Part shown: positions 11,993 through 24,600 of the stretch, one piece after another
Layout of the letters: each line of letters opens with the position of its first letter
Position numbering within the stretch: the stretch's first letter is position 1
Assembly: GCF_901933205.1 (NCBI RefSeq)
Contig: NC_044573.1
Coordinates: 36,552,993 to 36,616,992 of the forward strand
Source of the DNA: Camarhynchus parvulus
Lineage: Eukaryota; Chordata; Aves; Passeriformes; Thraupidae
Reading direction: 5' to 3'
DNA: 64,000 bases
Position numbers and translations under genes: made by a program
Notes under the pieces: generated by a model
Databases searched by the model: none
What the model was told of the DNA's origin: nothing
The model's input: the letters and a program-made list of their open reading frames with translations, nothing else

Positions 11993-13378
11993 ACTGTTCA
12001 GACAATATTGTTATCAACAAAGATAACAATAATGACATAAACTGCAACAAAATCCTCTAAAACAGCTTGGTTACAAACACGGTTCCATATTTAGCATCAT
12101 GATTACAATTCCTTGTCTGAAATAGGAATCTAAGCAGCTAAACGTCCTAGAACCTGGCCAATAGGAATGCATAGGTGGTTTCTTTGAGACTCACAGAGAT
12201 TAATAGAAGTAAATAAGAAGCATATTTAAAAATATATCATGAAATAATATTCTGTAACGTGTAAGTGTATGCAGGCTGGAAAAAGACTTGTCAGCAATCT
12301 ATTATATAAATGTTTTTGTCTTCTTTAGCAGCTAAGTGTCTTTCCAGGAACTCTTGAGTGCAAAGCAGAACAGTATGCCTTTTCCAACGTTCCTCACAAG
12401 AAAAAAAATGGAGAAATTAAGAGATTGGCTGAGAAGGAAAAAAACAAACAGACAAACAAAACAAAACCACAGGCCTTATTTGAAATATATTTAGTTGAGA
12501 AGAAATACTGTTGTGTGCCAATGGTAATTATGAAAAAGAGAAATGGTGAGGAAACATACAAGCAAATAGGAACTTCTGTGACAACACAAGCATGGCCCAA
12601 GCTTTGAGAAGATAGCAAAATTTACCATGGGAAATTTCTAAGCATCTTCTAAAACATTATTTAACATAATCAAAGTTGGGCACAACTAAAGCCCACTTTA
12701 AAATAAGTAACCAGAGAATTTAGAAATTAATCTCTGGATAGACTAAATTTCTATTCATTTGAAACCAGAGATGTTCAGAAAAAAATTGACTTGTGCCTGT
12801 CAGGTGAGAAATATTAAGTGCAAAATGATTAATAGGCAGTGGTCTAGCTTTTGTGCAAGGATTACTTTGGGGGTCTTAAAGACTGAGGAAGTGCTTTAGG
12901 AGTGCTGTTTTAGTCTGCATGATTACTAGTGCCAAACGTAGCAATCACTGAGTGGGATCAATAAAGAGTCCTTGACAGGTAAATACTGTTTCTGCAAATT
13001 GTGCAGTTCACTTTGTGAAAGGATAAAAGCACAGTTAAAGTTTGCCAATGTCTTCTAACAGTATTCCATGGAAAGCCAGTGAATTACATGAGCAGTACTA
13101 CATAAAGTCAGCTTTTTGGCAATGACATGAAGAAATTTAAAAGGCCAGTAAAGGACAGGCACAGAACTGAACAAATGAGGAATAAGTGTGACTATGTCTG
13201 ACAGTGTTGCTAAAATAAGATAGAGTTATCATGCAATTTTCCTTTTACACAGATGATTTACTCCCATGAGCTAAATTACTACACCATTCAACAGTATGCA
13301 GGAATAAATGCTTGACCACTTTAGAAAGACATCAATTACACTGAATCCTTGAACTGGTCCATGTGTTTTACCTCCTTA

Positions 13379-13395
13379 TTTTTTTTTTTTTTTTT
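13379..13395 (+). repeat. Poly(T) run
   Basis: Seventeen consecutive T residues, one of the longest homopolymers in the window. It could mark the tail of a minus-strand retroposon, but the sequence to its right is not recognisable. Confidence 0.85.
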
Positions 13396-13673
13396 AATTT
13401 CAATGGTGAAGAAAAGGACAGGAGAACAAGATTTTCACTTAATCTTGTCTGTGATTTTCTGCCACTCAATGCATGAAATAGCATGTCTTTCATCAACTTA
13501 CATCTCAAATAAGTATACAATGTCCATTCAAATAATTCCTCTTTAATCAAAGGCATTGGTCAGAAAAGCATAAATGCCTGATTCCTCTGAGGAATATGAC
13601 TTCCTACAGAAATGATGTGACTTGTGATACTTTGGAAACAGGGTGCTGTAGGAATAAAGAGAGCTCTATTTTA

Positions 13674-13745
13674 TCAGGCAAGTGATTTCACCTCTCCATG
13701 TCTAAATGGAAATTGAGGCTAGAAACTACTATCTACTTCAAAAAG
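13674..13745 (+). repeat. MIR-like SINE relic
   Basis: The order GGCAAGTGATTTCACCTCTC, then CATGTCTAAATGG, then a CTACTATCTACTTCA block follows the MIR core and 3' region, whose landmarks are 'ggcaagtcacttaacctctc', 'tcatctgtaaaatgg' and 'tagtacctacctca'. The match is by eye, diverged and partial. Confidence 0.5.
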
Positions 13746-15419
13746 AGGAAAAAAAAGAAAAAAACATTTTAGAAAACTGTACATAAACTTTTAAAATGGG
13801 GCTATAAATATTCTTTTTTTAGAAAGACCATGAAGTAATCAGAAATGGTTATGTTTAACTGACTGACATATTGGAAAATAGAAAGAATGTCTATGTACAT
13901 GTGGCTTGCTATACCTTCCAAAAAACTAACTCTGCTTCAAGTCAAACACAATTTTGTCCCCTAAGAAAACATTCTGTTTTTTTTTTTTAAAGATGCTTGT
14001 GATGAAGAGTCCATCACAAACCTTGATTAGGTGAAATAACATTTAAATTCCTGCACTCTTAAAAATGCTGTATTTTCTTGTCTTCAGTGCCACTGCAAAA
14101 CCCACTACTATCAAACTTCTGTCTCATTAATTCATGTATTGAGATTTTCATAGTTACACTAAGAAGACTTGGTCACTTACTTCTTTGTACTCCATTAAAC
14201 TATTTTCTTTATATATTGACATCCATTATCCCTTCTGATGAAATTTATGGGACTCTTTACTGAATCCTCCACAGTATTCAACTTCTTCAAGCACTGAATT
14301 CGGAACAGCAGAAATTCTGCAGAAGAACTGCTGAAATTCTTCGCATGCTGCCAAAAATGGGAGTAAAGGTCCTTTTTTTTCTTTATGTGATATCAACCTG
14401 ACTATATAGGGTCACTTGAGCTCTGTGTACCGTAGAGTTGCACTGAGATCAGTGTCAGACTGATTATTCAGTATGACCCATTGAATCTTTACCAGACTAA
14501 GCACTTTTGAGGAATGAATACCTTGTTTTTATAAATATAATGAATGTTCCTTTTCCAGATGTATTTCCCTAATGAAATGCCTGCTTTTTCTTTTCTTAAT
14601 TTGTCAACTTAGCAAGGTTGTTCTGCATCACTGTATTTTCTCTCTTTATTTAGTTACTCAACCTATAATTTTTCTTCAGTTGCTTGTTTCATAAAATTTA
14701 AACACAACAGAGAATATTTTCTCTTAAACATCATGTCTCTTTTATAATCAAACAGTTTAACTCCTCATTTGACATTTGAGACTTTCACATAACCAAAAAA
14801 TTATGCCATGTACTTTGTGGTCTTCTAGAACATTAAGATCTGTCACCTTACTAAACTATGTTTCAAATCTGTTTTTTTCAAAATTATTCCTTTTCTAACA
14901 AAATCTTTAACATAAAAAAATGATAAATATAATACTTAAAATAGATTTTCCACAAATAATTTTCAGTTGTTATTAACATTATCCTTCTCTAGGTCTCCAC
15001 TACTTGAGTCTGAAAGCAAAATGACAGACCTTCAGTTACCTGAGTTTTCTGGTTTCTCCTTTCTGAAACATTAATTAGCTTCCTTCTCCCTTTAACATTG
15101 TTCCCCAAACATTCTTTTGTATGAACATTAAGAGTCTGCAAGGCTTCTCAGCTAGGTCCTATTAAGTAAAGCCATGACAATAGTGCCTCCACCTGTACCA
15201 CCTGATACCATTCCAAAAGAAAAATATCAAAATATAATAAAAATGCTTTTGTTGTTTTAATAAGTGGAAGAAAACTTGAAAGCAAACTCTGCATTAGAAA
15301 GTGAACCAGAACAAGAGCAGAAATGTATTTTAACATTTGTCTAGCAGACTCTATTTAATCTTGTTGGGAACTCCAGAAAAACAGATTCAAAATGCTTGTC
15401 CAGGGAGTCTTGACAAAAG
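13746..15419. other. AT-rich non-coding DNA
   Basis: I see nothing recognisable except a twelve-base T run at 13977-13988. The sequence is pyrimidine-biased from about 14550 to 15120. Confidence 0.55.
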
Positions 15420-15740
15420 ACCTGAATGTGCCAGGAAGCCTGTTTATTTACAGTCTTGTCACTCCACTTCTGCCAGGTGTGTCAGAAGATGGAAAAACAC
15501 CACCCCCTCCCCCAGAGCCTGCTTGCGTGTAGAAATTGCAGTGGTTTAAGGAAGAAGGACAGCCTGTTTTTGCAGCCAGTCGCCATCCCCTCAAAACATG
15601 CTTCCTGCCCAAAATGGAGCTCTCCCCAACGTGGGAGGCCCTCAGGGAAGTGCTGCAGCAGCAGAAGCAGCAGGGAGATTTTGGGGGCCACCCCAGCACA
15701 GGCTGGGGGTGTTTGAGAAACCACTGCTAAAGCATTTCAT
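15420..15740. other. GC-rich island of unknown nature
   Basis: Composition rises sharply above the AT-rich surroundings, with C-runs near 15503-15515 and a CAG-rich stretch near 15650-15672. At least six reading frames of 60-96 codons overlap here on both strands. That follows from low stop-codon density in GC-rich DNA and does not identify a coding frame. CpGs are few, so it is not a CpG-island promoter. It could be a decayed GC-rich transposon segment or an unannotated exon. No family was recognised. Confidence 0.4.
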
Positions 15741-17021
15741 ACCACTGCAGGCACACTGCATGCTGGATGTTATGTGTGATCAAACAGCCTTCATACAGTT
15801 TATAAAATAGCTTTATAGGGCTGAATGAGATTTAGCACTGACGAAGCACATTTGGGGTAAACCACAGCACTTATACTCCCCCTGTCCAAACAAACCTTAC
15901 AGTTCTGGGGCCCTCTTTTAAAGACCCCTCTATCTACATTTTCTAAGCTTCAATGCAATTACACTCCTTAACCTAGGCCTCACTTTTTGTTTTATTTATC
16001 GTTACTCGAGGTTTCCTGTGTGGAAATTATCTCTATGCATCAGTAGCATCTGCTTTTTTACTTTTTCCAGCAAATATATTATGACTGTGGTAGTTAAACA
16101 GGTTTCCTTCCCTAAGCTTTGAGACCTGTTACTGGTACAGATCTGTTTTGTTAACACGTTCTGAAGTGTAAGTATTAATTATACCTTATCAAAGATTACA
16201 AAAAGAGGATACATTTTGGCACACTGTCCATTTCTCAAAAGTGTGTTTAACTTGGAAACAAAAAAGAAGTACTTCTTAATAGATTAGCAGTCAAGGATGC
16301 ATTACTAGTATAGCTTAAGATTACTAAATAGCTCACAAACAATACTTTTGGTTCATTTTTTTCTACTTATTCAAAAATACTTAGGTAAGAAAAAGTTCTC
16401 AGATGAGAATGACAAATAAGTTAAATCAACAAAAAACATAAGCTTAGGCAGTAAAAAAGCTAACAAACCCCTGATATAACAGAGAAGATTCCTAGATCAA
16501 TGCAAGGCATATTGGCAACAATTATTTTCTAGAAGAAAAGCCTGAGACTAATTTCTTAAATAATTAATATTTAATAACGTTGCATCTGCACTGGGTTAGT
16601 CTGCTACTTCCAAATTAAATTGGCTTATAAGTTTTTATAAGAATCACTGCTCTGACAGACACTTAAAGGTACATTTTCAGCACAGTGCCTAGGAATTAAC
16701 ATTAATGGGATTTATGCAGTGCAGACCTTCAGCAACACTTTAAATATTAATCTGCTGAGTTACTAATTCAGTGTGGTTGCATAAGTGTAAATGGAAGGAG
16801 AATTTTGATCTAATAGTCTTATACTATGAGATTAATATGTGTAAGTTTGATTCTCACCAATACAAAACAACATAGTTGCATTCAAGCAGTGCTTTGAAAA
16901 AATTCAATTCCCATTTGAAGATTTATGTTGGAAAACAAATTTCTTTGTACAGCAAATTAAAATGGTCAAATTCACCAAAACAATATACCTACCAGTACAA
17001 AAAATTGGTCTTTTGGAGCAC

Positions 17022-17071
17022 AGTAGTTCTTAAGGGCTGATATGTAATTCAAGTAGTTCAAAAGGGCTGAT
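17022..17071 (+). repeat. Two-copy direct repeat, period 30 bp
   Basis: A 20-bp unit beginning AGTAGTTC and ending AAGGGCTGAT occurs at 17022-17041 and again at 17052-17071, with 18 of 20 bases identical. It is a local tandem duplication without an evident function. Confidence 0.75.
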
Positions 17072-17539
17072 TATCTGGATTCACAAAAGTTCAGGTCTTG
17101 GACCAAAATTTTTCCTATCTTTTGAACACTTTGAATATTTTTTATTTATCCCATCTTACTTGCATTTTTAACAGGGAAAATACCATTAACTTCATCAAAG
17201 TTACCTCAAGACAGGATATAAAAATGAATGAATGTTGTATTAATTTGGTACCAGCCTTTTCATAATTGAATTACATAGTATATTTTGTTTACTTTTATTT
17301 TTATATAGTATTGATATCGTGATTTATTTAAGATGGAACCCCATTTATCAGCTAAGGAAAAACTTTTAAAAAATAGCCTCTGGTAAACCCCAAGCATACA
17401 GGAAAAACTAGTGCTGTGCCTCTTCTAAAACAGAATTAATAAATCTCAGGATTGCTTTCTATACATTTTTTATCTCTTTACTCTGTTTGCTTTGACTACT
17501 GGGAAGAAAACCCAGAAACTAAAGAAACATAATTAATTT

Positions 17540-17557
17540 AAATAAATAAATAAATAA
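17540..17557 (+). repeat. (AAAT)n microsatellite
   Basis: Four to five AAAT tetranucleotide units in uninterrupted tandem. Confidence 0.85.
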
Positions 17558-18184
17558 CAAAAAACCACACTAAAGTTAAACCACATCACATATATGTACT
17601 TCCTAAATCACCAAATATGGCTATTTACATCTATAGGCAGCTACTTCTTAAAATCCTTATCTGAAATAATCCCGCTCTATCATAAAAGTGTTAAGGCTAT
17701 TAACACCTACAAAACTTGTTACAGAAAAGCTGCTTTCAAATGTCTGAAGAGTTATATTTTGAATCCTAAACTGATCTTTGGACAGTTTACACCCATTTGG
17801 TTTTATGTCAGCATAGTTCTTTAGTTTTTCTCATGCTCTAAGATTTATCATATCTGCAACATTTGTAGGCAGGAATTATATTCCATATTCCCTCTTAGAT
17901 CTTCATTTTTCTAGGTTAAAGGAAGCAAATTCTTTTGGCTTCACTCCCACTCTCCTTTCAACCTCACAATATGTTGGTTACATCAGATTTCCTGAGCCAG
18001 AAACCAGAACATGTGGTATGATGTGAGCACCTGCACACATTATAATGAAATAAAAGTTCACCCACGAATTTGCACAACCTCTTACATCTATTTTTAATTG
18101 CTTTAGTATTTGACACTGTAACTGTCTGTTACTGTACTAGGCTTCATATATAACACAAAGTTAGTACATGTAGGTGTGGAATTG

Positions 18185-18206
18185 TCAGCTGATACTCAGC
18201 TGATCA
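18185..18206 (+). repeat. Tandem 11-bp repeat of an E-box palindrome
   Basis: TCAGCTGA, itself an 8-bp palindrome containing the E-box CAGCTG, occurs twice with an 11-bp period, about one helical turn. This could place two bHLH-type sites on the same face of the helix. That reading is inference, since E-boxes are common and nothing nearby identifies an enhancer. Confidence 0.4.
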
Positions 18207-19969
18207 GTGAGAGCAGTGCTATGATAACTGGTGGCCCATCCAGCATTTGCAAAATGGTGCTGCACACCTCAAAAAGGTTAAACAAAGTGTCTTCACTGCT
18301 CTGGGCAAAGACCACACACAGGGCACTGATCACAGCTCAGGTGATGCACTGCAATTCATAGAACAAAGTATAAACCTGAAATTTTTCAAATTTTACCATG
18401 TTTTATCCTTTACTGCTAACTTCCACTGAATTATTAAGCCAGACAGTAAAAACGTTTGATGGGATGGCCAGCCACCAGCAGCAGCTTTATTGCCAACTGC
18501 TCAGCCAAAGGCACTAAGAGTTCAGTAAGTCAGCTGAGTCATCAGGCACATAGTGGTGATTGGTTTTGAATAGTTTGCTGCTGTTACAATTTCTTGTAAA
18601 TAATAGCACACTGAGACACAGCAAGTACCTCTAGTCCTGTTCTAAAGCGGGACATGAGAGTAAGCATTCCCCTAGGAGTTTAATGAAATTGTTTTTTCTG
18701 TAGTTTGGAACACAGGTATACACTTCCCTAAATTTGTAATTTCACTCGGGCATAGGAACACACAGGTAGCTAACCAGTGCTCTACAGAAGAATTGTGATT
18801 TTCAAATATTGTTTGTGACAAATACATCAAAATGATTTTTCGTAATGTCATGATTTGACCAATAATAATTTCACTGACATAACAAATTCACTGCTCAAAA
18901 TAATGTTCCTGAAACCCTAGTTGTACAGGCAAGAAAGACCTCTGACATACCTTGGATATTCCTTTCTGAAGAGTTTTTTATTCTCTTGTCTTGAAAGTAT
19001 CCTTTGAATTTCATATATGTAAACCCATGGCTTCTCTCTTGACCACTCTTAGCTATGGAATTAATTTCCAGGTCTGAAATTTTTATATGTGTCCTGCAGA
19101 GCCATGAATTTGCTCTCTTTTCATTCTTTCCATGCTCTGTATCATGCTGATGTGCAAGACCTCATTGTCTGGAACACAGAGGTTCTTTACATCACACCAC
19201 ATGCACATAAATAATTATCCATTATCCATTTCTCACTTGTACTTGCTTTAGGAGACTGAGAAACAGAGAACAATGAATGTGGTGTTACACATATTAAATA
19301 ATTTTGCTATCCCTTAAACATTTACTAAAATCAAATCTAATGAACTGTAAATTAGAAAATGAAGCATAATTAATTGCATAATTTAACTTGAACCTTTACT
19401 TGTATAAGAAAAAAATCAGCAGACAAAACCACTTGAACTTGTATATTTTCACACTCTTTGTTACTTGACATATCAGAGAAATATTTACCAGTAACTTGTG
19501 TAGTAGAATCGTTGTGTACTCAATACATCTATTGCTACCAACACACAGCAAAGATTCTCAACTTTACTGTCAGAAATGAAGAAGTAATTTCCCGTGGAAA
19601 AATGCTTGTTTGGGCTGCTGCTGTTGAAATACTGTAATTTCCCAGCTGAAATACCTTTAATAAGTTTGGCTATGCTTTATCTCTCTTTGAGGCCATATAT
19701 GTATTCATTATTTCATTTTTGTGTATGTACTTCATATGCAATCCATAGTATATACATAAATGCAACACATGAAATAGGTTTTAAAGAAAGTCTTACACAG
19801 GCCTCATAGAAACCATACTATGACATGCTTGTGTTCTACCTGGTGGCAGCCTTGGAAACGCATAAGTTCTCTGTGGTAATTATTTCCAATGGGAAATGAA
19901 TAATTCAGATGCCATAAAATGGTGATTCCAGATTTGGGAATTACAAAAATACTCCTCAGGGGATCTACT

Positions 19970-20075
19970 CAGCTGTTAGCTTCCTATGTGACTTTGGGCT
20001 AGACCAAGACTTCATGCTTCAATCTCCCATCAGTAAAGTACGAATATTGATATTGCCTTTTTTTTTCTGAATGCA
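19970..20075 (+). repeat. MIR-like SINE relic
   Basis: The landmarks TATGTGACTTTGGGCTAGAC, CTTCAATCTCCCATCAGTAAAG and ATTGATATTGCC follow in the MIR order ('gtgtgaccttgggcaagtc', 'cctcagtttcctcatctgtaaaatg', 'ataatagtacctacc'). This is the best MIR match in the window. It is truncated on both sides and diverged. Confidence 0.6.
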
Positions 20076-21863
20076 ATTGAAGAGCAGTAAGGGAAGCTGT
20101 ACAAGAACACAAAATAGTAAATACATCTGGAAAAAGATACTATTCCTACATTAATTAATAGGTAGAAGCAACCCTAAACCTGAGGCTTACTTATCTCTCT
20201 CTGTTAGGTCATGTCTATTAAGTAAGATTTTAGAGCTTCTTTGTACTTGCTATTCAAGTATTTGTCTTAGATAAAGGAACGCAGATCTTTTTTCCTGTGA
20301 AGTTTAGGCAAAAAGTAGGTATTCCTCCTACTGCAACTTCAAATCTATGAAATATTGATGAAAGAAAGAAGGAATTTGTGATCAGCCACAAGGCAGGTAT
20401 GAAATGCACCAAACCCGACATTTTTGGCAGAATTCTTTCTAATGGTTATTAGAAGAGACAGAATTAGGAAAAAAATACTTTAAAATTACGTGCTGTAAAA
20501 TCATTACAGCAATGTAACTGGAGTCTAATTTTTTACTTAGCTTACCTGAACAACTGAGCTTATGTATCATATTAAAAAAATAACTATATGACGTGTGAAG
20601 CATCCTAGATATTGACAGCCTCATGAGCATATAAACGAAGGCGTTAAGAAGGACATCGTGCTACTAACTGCTTTTCCAACATGTTCTTGTTTACTAATAA
20701 AGAGTGATACAAGGATCAAACAAATAAAAAAGAATTGCTGTACTGATCTATGTAACCCTTCCATTTTGAAATGACAGATATTTCTATCCTAAACTTATTC
20801 TTCAGCAAACACGATGGTATCCACTGATTGATTTTAGATAAAGCTATATCAACATGTAGTATATTTGTACTTATGTCATACCCTATAGGTGGGACCGCTT
20901 TCATAAAAAGTAATGAATGCAGAATGAATAATTTGAATTTTTCTCCACATAAAAGAATCATTCTTCACAGGAAAACATTTTCATTTTATAAAAATTTTCC
21001 CTCTTTTTGCCCTTCTCCAACATATGGAATCACAGGAAACATGTTCAAAAATGCAATTCTGCATACATTATGGTAGAGAGATAATAGAATATGCTAAGAA
21101 TCCCTGGAGGAAAATTACAAGGATCCAAATTTTATCGGACAGAAAAGAAACCCAATATCCTTAGGGTAGGCATGGATCTACCTCAGGTCTGAATGTCCAT
21201 AGATGGCTGTGAAGTACATGGGAGTGCTCACACTTCTTGCAGTAAATCCCTGTCTTACTCACCCTGTCCCAAGAATAATTAATATAAGCCAACATATGTA
21301 AGGACTGATAGCAGCATATTATATCACAGCCCAATAGAGTCCATAGTGCTGCCAAGTCTCTCCTGATGAAATGAAGAATACAAATGTAGAAATACATAGA
21401 ATATACACACATAACACATATACAACCTGCACTAATACCTCATAAAGTGAAGCAGAACAACTATGAGCATGAAAGAATAGTGAAGAGAATCAAAAAATCT
21501 TCTGCATGGTATCAATAGCTGAGAGAAACAATACTGTAGCCAAGTGAGCAATAATGGAGAACTACAGAGGATCTCAATGTGCAATGTCTTCTCCTGTTCA
21601 AGAAAGGGTGGTTTTCACTTTTATCTAAAAAATAATAGTTTTAATCATCCAAGCATTTCTTACTGAAACTAAGTAGCATCAACTATATGGCTTCATAGGA
21701 TGCCCCCTCAAAACACACCTTACAGCAGCACAAATTGGTCAATTAACATTTTAACTATTTATTCCAGAGTACCTTGAACAGAACAGTAAGAGATACAAAG
21801 CCAGAATGGCAGCTGTGCAGTGCTGGCTGAGAATTTCAGCAAGAATGTAAGCATTGTTTCAAC
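20076..21863. other. AT-rich non-coding DNA
   Basis: No exon, RNA gene or transposon recognised. Overlapping short frames on both strands at 20.7-21.1 kb are chance frames in AT-rich DNA. Confidence 0.55.
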
Positions 21864-21865
21864 TG

Positions 21866-22463
21866 TGTGCTGGTTTTGGCTGAGGTAGAGCTAATGTTCC
21901 TCACGGTAGCTGGTAAGAGGCTGTGATTTGGATTTTGTTGGAATCAGTGCTGATAACACAGGGATGTTTTTGTTGTTGTTGAGCACTGCTTACACAGCAT
22001 CAAGGGCCTTTTCTGTTTGTCACCCCACCAGTGAGTGGGCTGGGGGTACACAAGTAGATGTGAGGGGACATGGCCAGGAGGGCCAGTCCCTACTGATCAA
22101 AGGGATATGCCAGACTATGTTGGGTCATGCTCAGCATGTGCAGCTGGAAGGAAGCTTGGTGAAGGGAGCTGCTTCTTAGGGACGGCCTGGGCACTGGTCA
22201 TTTTGTGGTGAACAATCATTTCCATTTGCATGACTTGTCGTTCTTGGGGTTTTTTTTCTCTCTCTTTGTTATTTTCCTTTCATTAAAAATTATTATTATC
22301 ATAACTATTACTGTATTTTATTTAAATGAGGAAACTGTTCTTATCTGAACCCATGAGTTTAATCACTTTCATCCTGCTAATTCTCCCCCCAGCCCCACTG
22401 CTGGGAGACAGTGAATGAGCAGCTCTGTGGTACTTATTTGCCGTCTGGGGTTAAACCACAACA
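21866..22463 (+). mobile_element. Solo LTR of an avian ERVL-type (class III) endogenous retrovirus
   Basis: The element begins TGTGCTGGTTTTGGCTGAGG and ends GGGGTTAAACCACAACA, so it has the TG...CA termini of an LTR. The 5' block, the GTTGATAACACAGGGATGTT-like block and the 3' terminal block are familiar from the ERVL-type LTRs abundant in bird genomes. An ATTAAA poly(A)-type signal lies at 22282-22287. There is no gag, pol or env sequence on either side, so this is a recombined solo LTR. The five bases before and after (AACTG and AATAG) agree at three positions, consistent with a decayed 5-bp target duplication but not proof of one. No clear TATA box survives where one is expected near 22130. 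The exact subfamily cannot be named without a repeat library. Confidence 0.85.
22282..22287 (+). promoter_or_regulatory. ATTAAA poly(A)-type signal inside the LTR
   Basis: ATTAAA lies in the AT-rich middle-to-3' part of the solo LTR, where LTRs commonly carry their polyadenylation signal. Whether it is used is unknown. Confidence 0.35.
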
Positions 22464-23558
22464 AATAGCTTTTAATTTCTGGATACAATACAATAGAACG
22501 TGTGCTCATATGATATCAATCTCACCCGAGGACTTCAGAGACATGCCAGCTGAATGCACCTGGCAACACTCCTTGAGCTTTTCTGTTATTCCAGATATTA
22601 AATTTACAGGATTTGGCTTCCCACAGAGCTGAGTCTCTGAATGCCGAGACTGAAGCATTTACTTCTTAAAAATAGCAGCCTCTGTCTCCCAGAGCAATTT
22701 CTACTTTTTCATGAAGACACCTAATAACTGAGCCTAGGCAGAAACTAGTATTGGTCCCATAAGCAGCTCTACATCTGGTCACTTTAATGTCAAAGTCCAT
22801 CAATCACAAACACAAACAAAATTTAGACACTTTTTGGGCTTTAATTTAAGCCTACATGATTTCTCATGAATGATGTCAGGCTTTGTGCTATACCTAGATT
22901 CTATACCTGATCTCAACAGCAGGAACCACAACTGTTTTAACAATATTTGTAATTAGATGATTTCATGAAATATTAGGCTTCCTTTTCTCAAAAGAGCTGC
23001 CACAAAGCATTACTTTGTTGTTTTGATACTACTGGTCCAGATATTTGATAGATAGCAGAAGTGCAGCCAAGGTATCAGTACTTAGCAGCACAGATATCAG
23101 GTGCCAGGACAACAGAGTGCCAAAGATGCTGGCAAGCTCAGTTTTGAAATATTGGCCTGATTTGGGGAAAGTGATCGCGGCAAGCCAAAATGCATTGGTA
23201 ATACATTCTTTCAAGCAAATACTTCATCCAATACTGAAATTGCAAGCATCAAGCATCAGGAATTAGTCTGTTCTGCAAATGAGGGAATGCTGTTAATTTT
23301 GTGAACTTTCTGAAAAATAAAGGTCCTGGATACAGAAAGCAAACCACTGACAAAGAAATTGCTCAACAGCAGGTTCAACTAAACTCAGAGTCACATATGA
23401 TGGTATCTTGATATGCTTGGCAATAAGTAGAACTTTTGTTCTATCAAACAAACAAATACAAAAATTACTGAAAGGCATTTGAAGATATGCTACAATGAAA
23501 CTAAATAAAACCCCATATCAATGACTGAAATGACAGATATACCCAAAGATAGAATGCT

Positions 23559-23585
23559 GTTCTTAAAAATGATGTTTTTAAGAAC
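23559..23585. repeat. Perfect inverted repeat (11-bp arms, 5-bp loop)
   Basis: The arms GTTCTTAAAAA (23559-23569) and TTTTTAAGAAC (23575-23585) are perfectly complementary around the spacer TGATG. The stem is AT-rich, so it would be weak. No terminator function is implied in a vertebrate context. Confidence 0.7.
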
Positions 23586-24400
23586 AATGTCCATAAAAAA
23601 ATCCAGAAGTGAATGGTGATTAAGCCTCAAGGTAAGGTGGCTTCTTTCCTCCTGAGTTTAAAGTTTTGAGAGCCACTCTTGAAAGTGAATATATGGTTAT
23701 GCTCCCTGAGCATTATCTTTCTTGGTGTCCCTGATGAAGGTGACAGCATGCATGCCAAATAAGATGGTCAATTAACAATCAGCAGCATTTTTCAGAATAT
23801 TTATATCAGAGAAGTATAGAAAAAAAAAAGAGTACTAAATACAAATTGCTGACATTCATGCTGGAATGCAATTTCATGCTAGTAACATGGTAATTATTAA
23901 CTGTGGAGAACTTCTTCTCCAGAACAAATCTGGAGTGTAAAACCCACCACAGCACCACAGCCAAGAGGACAGTGAGTATTACTGTGTTCCCTGACAGATT
24001 CTAGTGCACCAGACTACTAAAAACTATTTCTGAAGTAGTATATTTTTCACACCATTTTCATGGCTTTTGAAAAGGCTTCTTTTCCTAAGGGGCTTATATT
24101 CTTGTCCTGGTTTTGGAATGGTATTCCCCAAATTTAATACTCCCACTAAAAAGTCCATAAGCAACAATATTAATAACAAAACTATACAAGAGAGACAGTG
24201 ATCCAAAAATGCTGAACATGGACCTTGAGCCAATGAACAATGTCTGAAAATGTCCCACATTTTTAGGATCAGGAACCATGCCCTTCTTCTTGGAAGCCAG
24301 AGAGTCCCTTTCCTCTCACTCCTGGCAACATGGTGAGGTGGTACAGAGTAACCTCAGGGTCCTGGCCGTATCTAGGAAACATTCGCATTGTGATATATCA

Positions 24401-24600
24401 ACATGGAAACAAAGAAAGGAAATGCGAAGGTAAAGCAAGGATCATGCTAAAATGAAGGAAAAAAAGTAAAGATGTAAACGTTATTAAAGCATCAGATTTA
24501 GTGTGGGAACATAAAAAGGCAGTGGATACACAGGGACAAGGAGGAGGCAAGAATAAACAGGAAGATCTGTTTGGGAGGATGGAGAAGTTCTCATGAACTA
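24401..24600 (+). other. Purine-rich stretch
   Basis: The plus strand is strongly enriched in A and G (GAAAGGAAATGCGAAGG, GGGACAAGGAGGAGGCAAG and similar) without being a simple tandem repeat. No coding frame is supported. Confidence 0.5.

Larger units (their letters stand above)
9952..13673. other. AT-rich non-coding DNA
   Basis: No exon, RNA gene or identifiable transposon is visible. The stretch contains an AC/AT microsatellite and poly(T) runs, listed separately. A short match to an amniote repeat motif (GATCCAAAGCCCATT at 10018-10032) is too brief to call. Confidence 0.55.
15741..19969. other. AT-rich non-coding DNA
   Basis: No gene recognised. It holds a 30-bp-period direct duplication (17022-17071), an AAAT microsatellite (17540-17557) and a tandem E-box pair (18185-18206). 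An AP-1/MARE-like AGCTGAGTCATC lies at 18532-18543, but single factor sites of this kind are expected by chance. Confidence 0.55.

Noticed and set aside
23045..23266. Protein-like plus-strand frame near 23.1 kb
   Set aside because: It opens on TTG, is only 73 codons long, and has no family or splice support.
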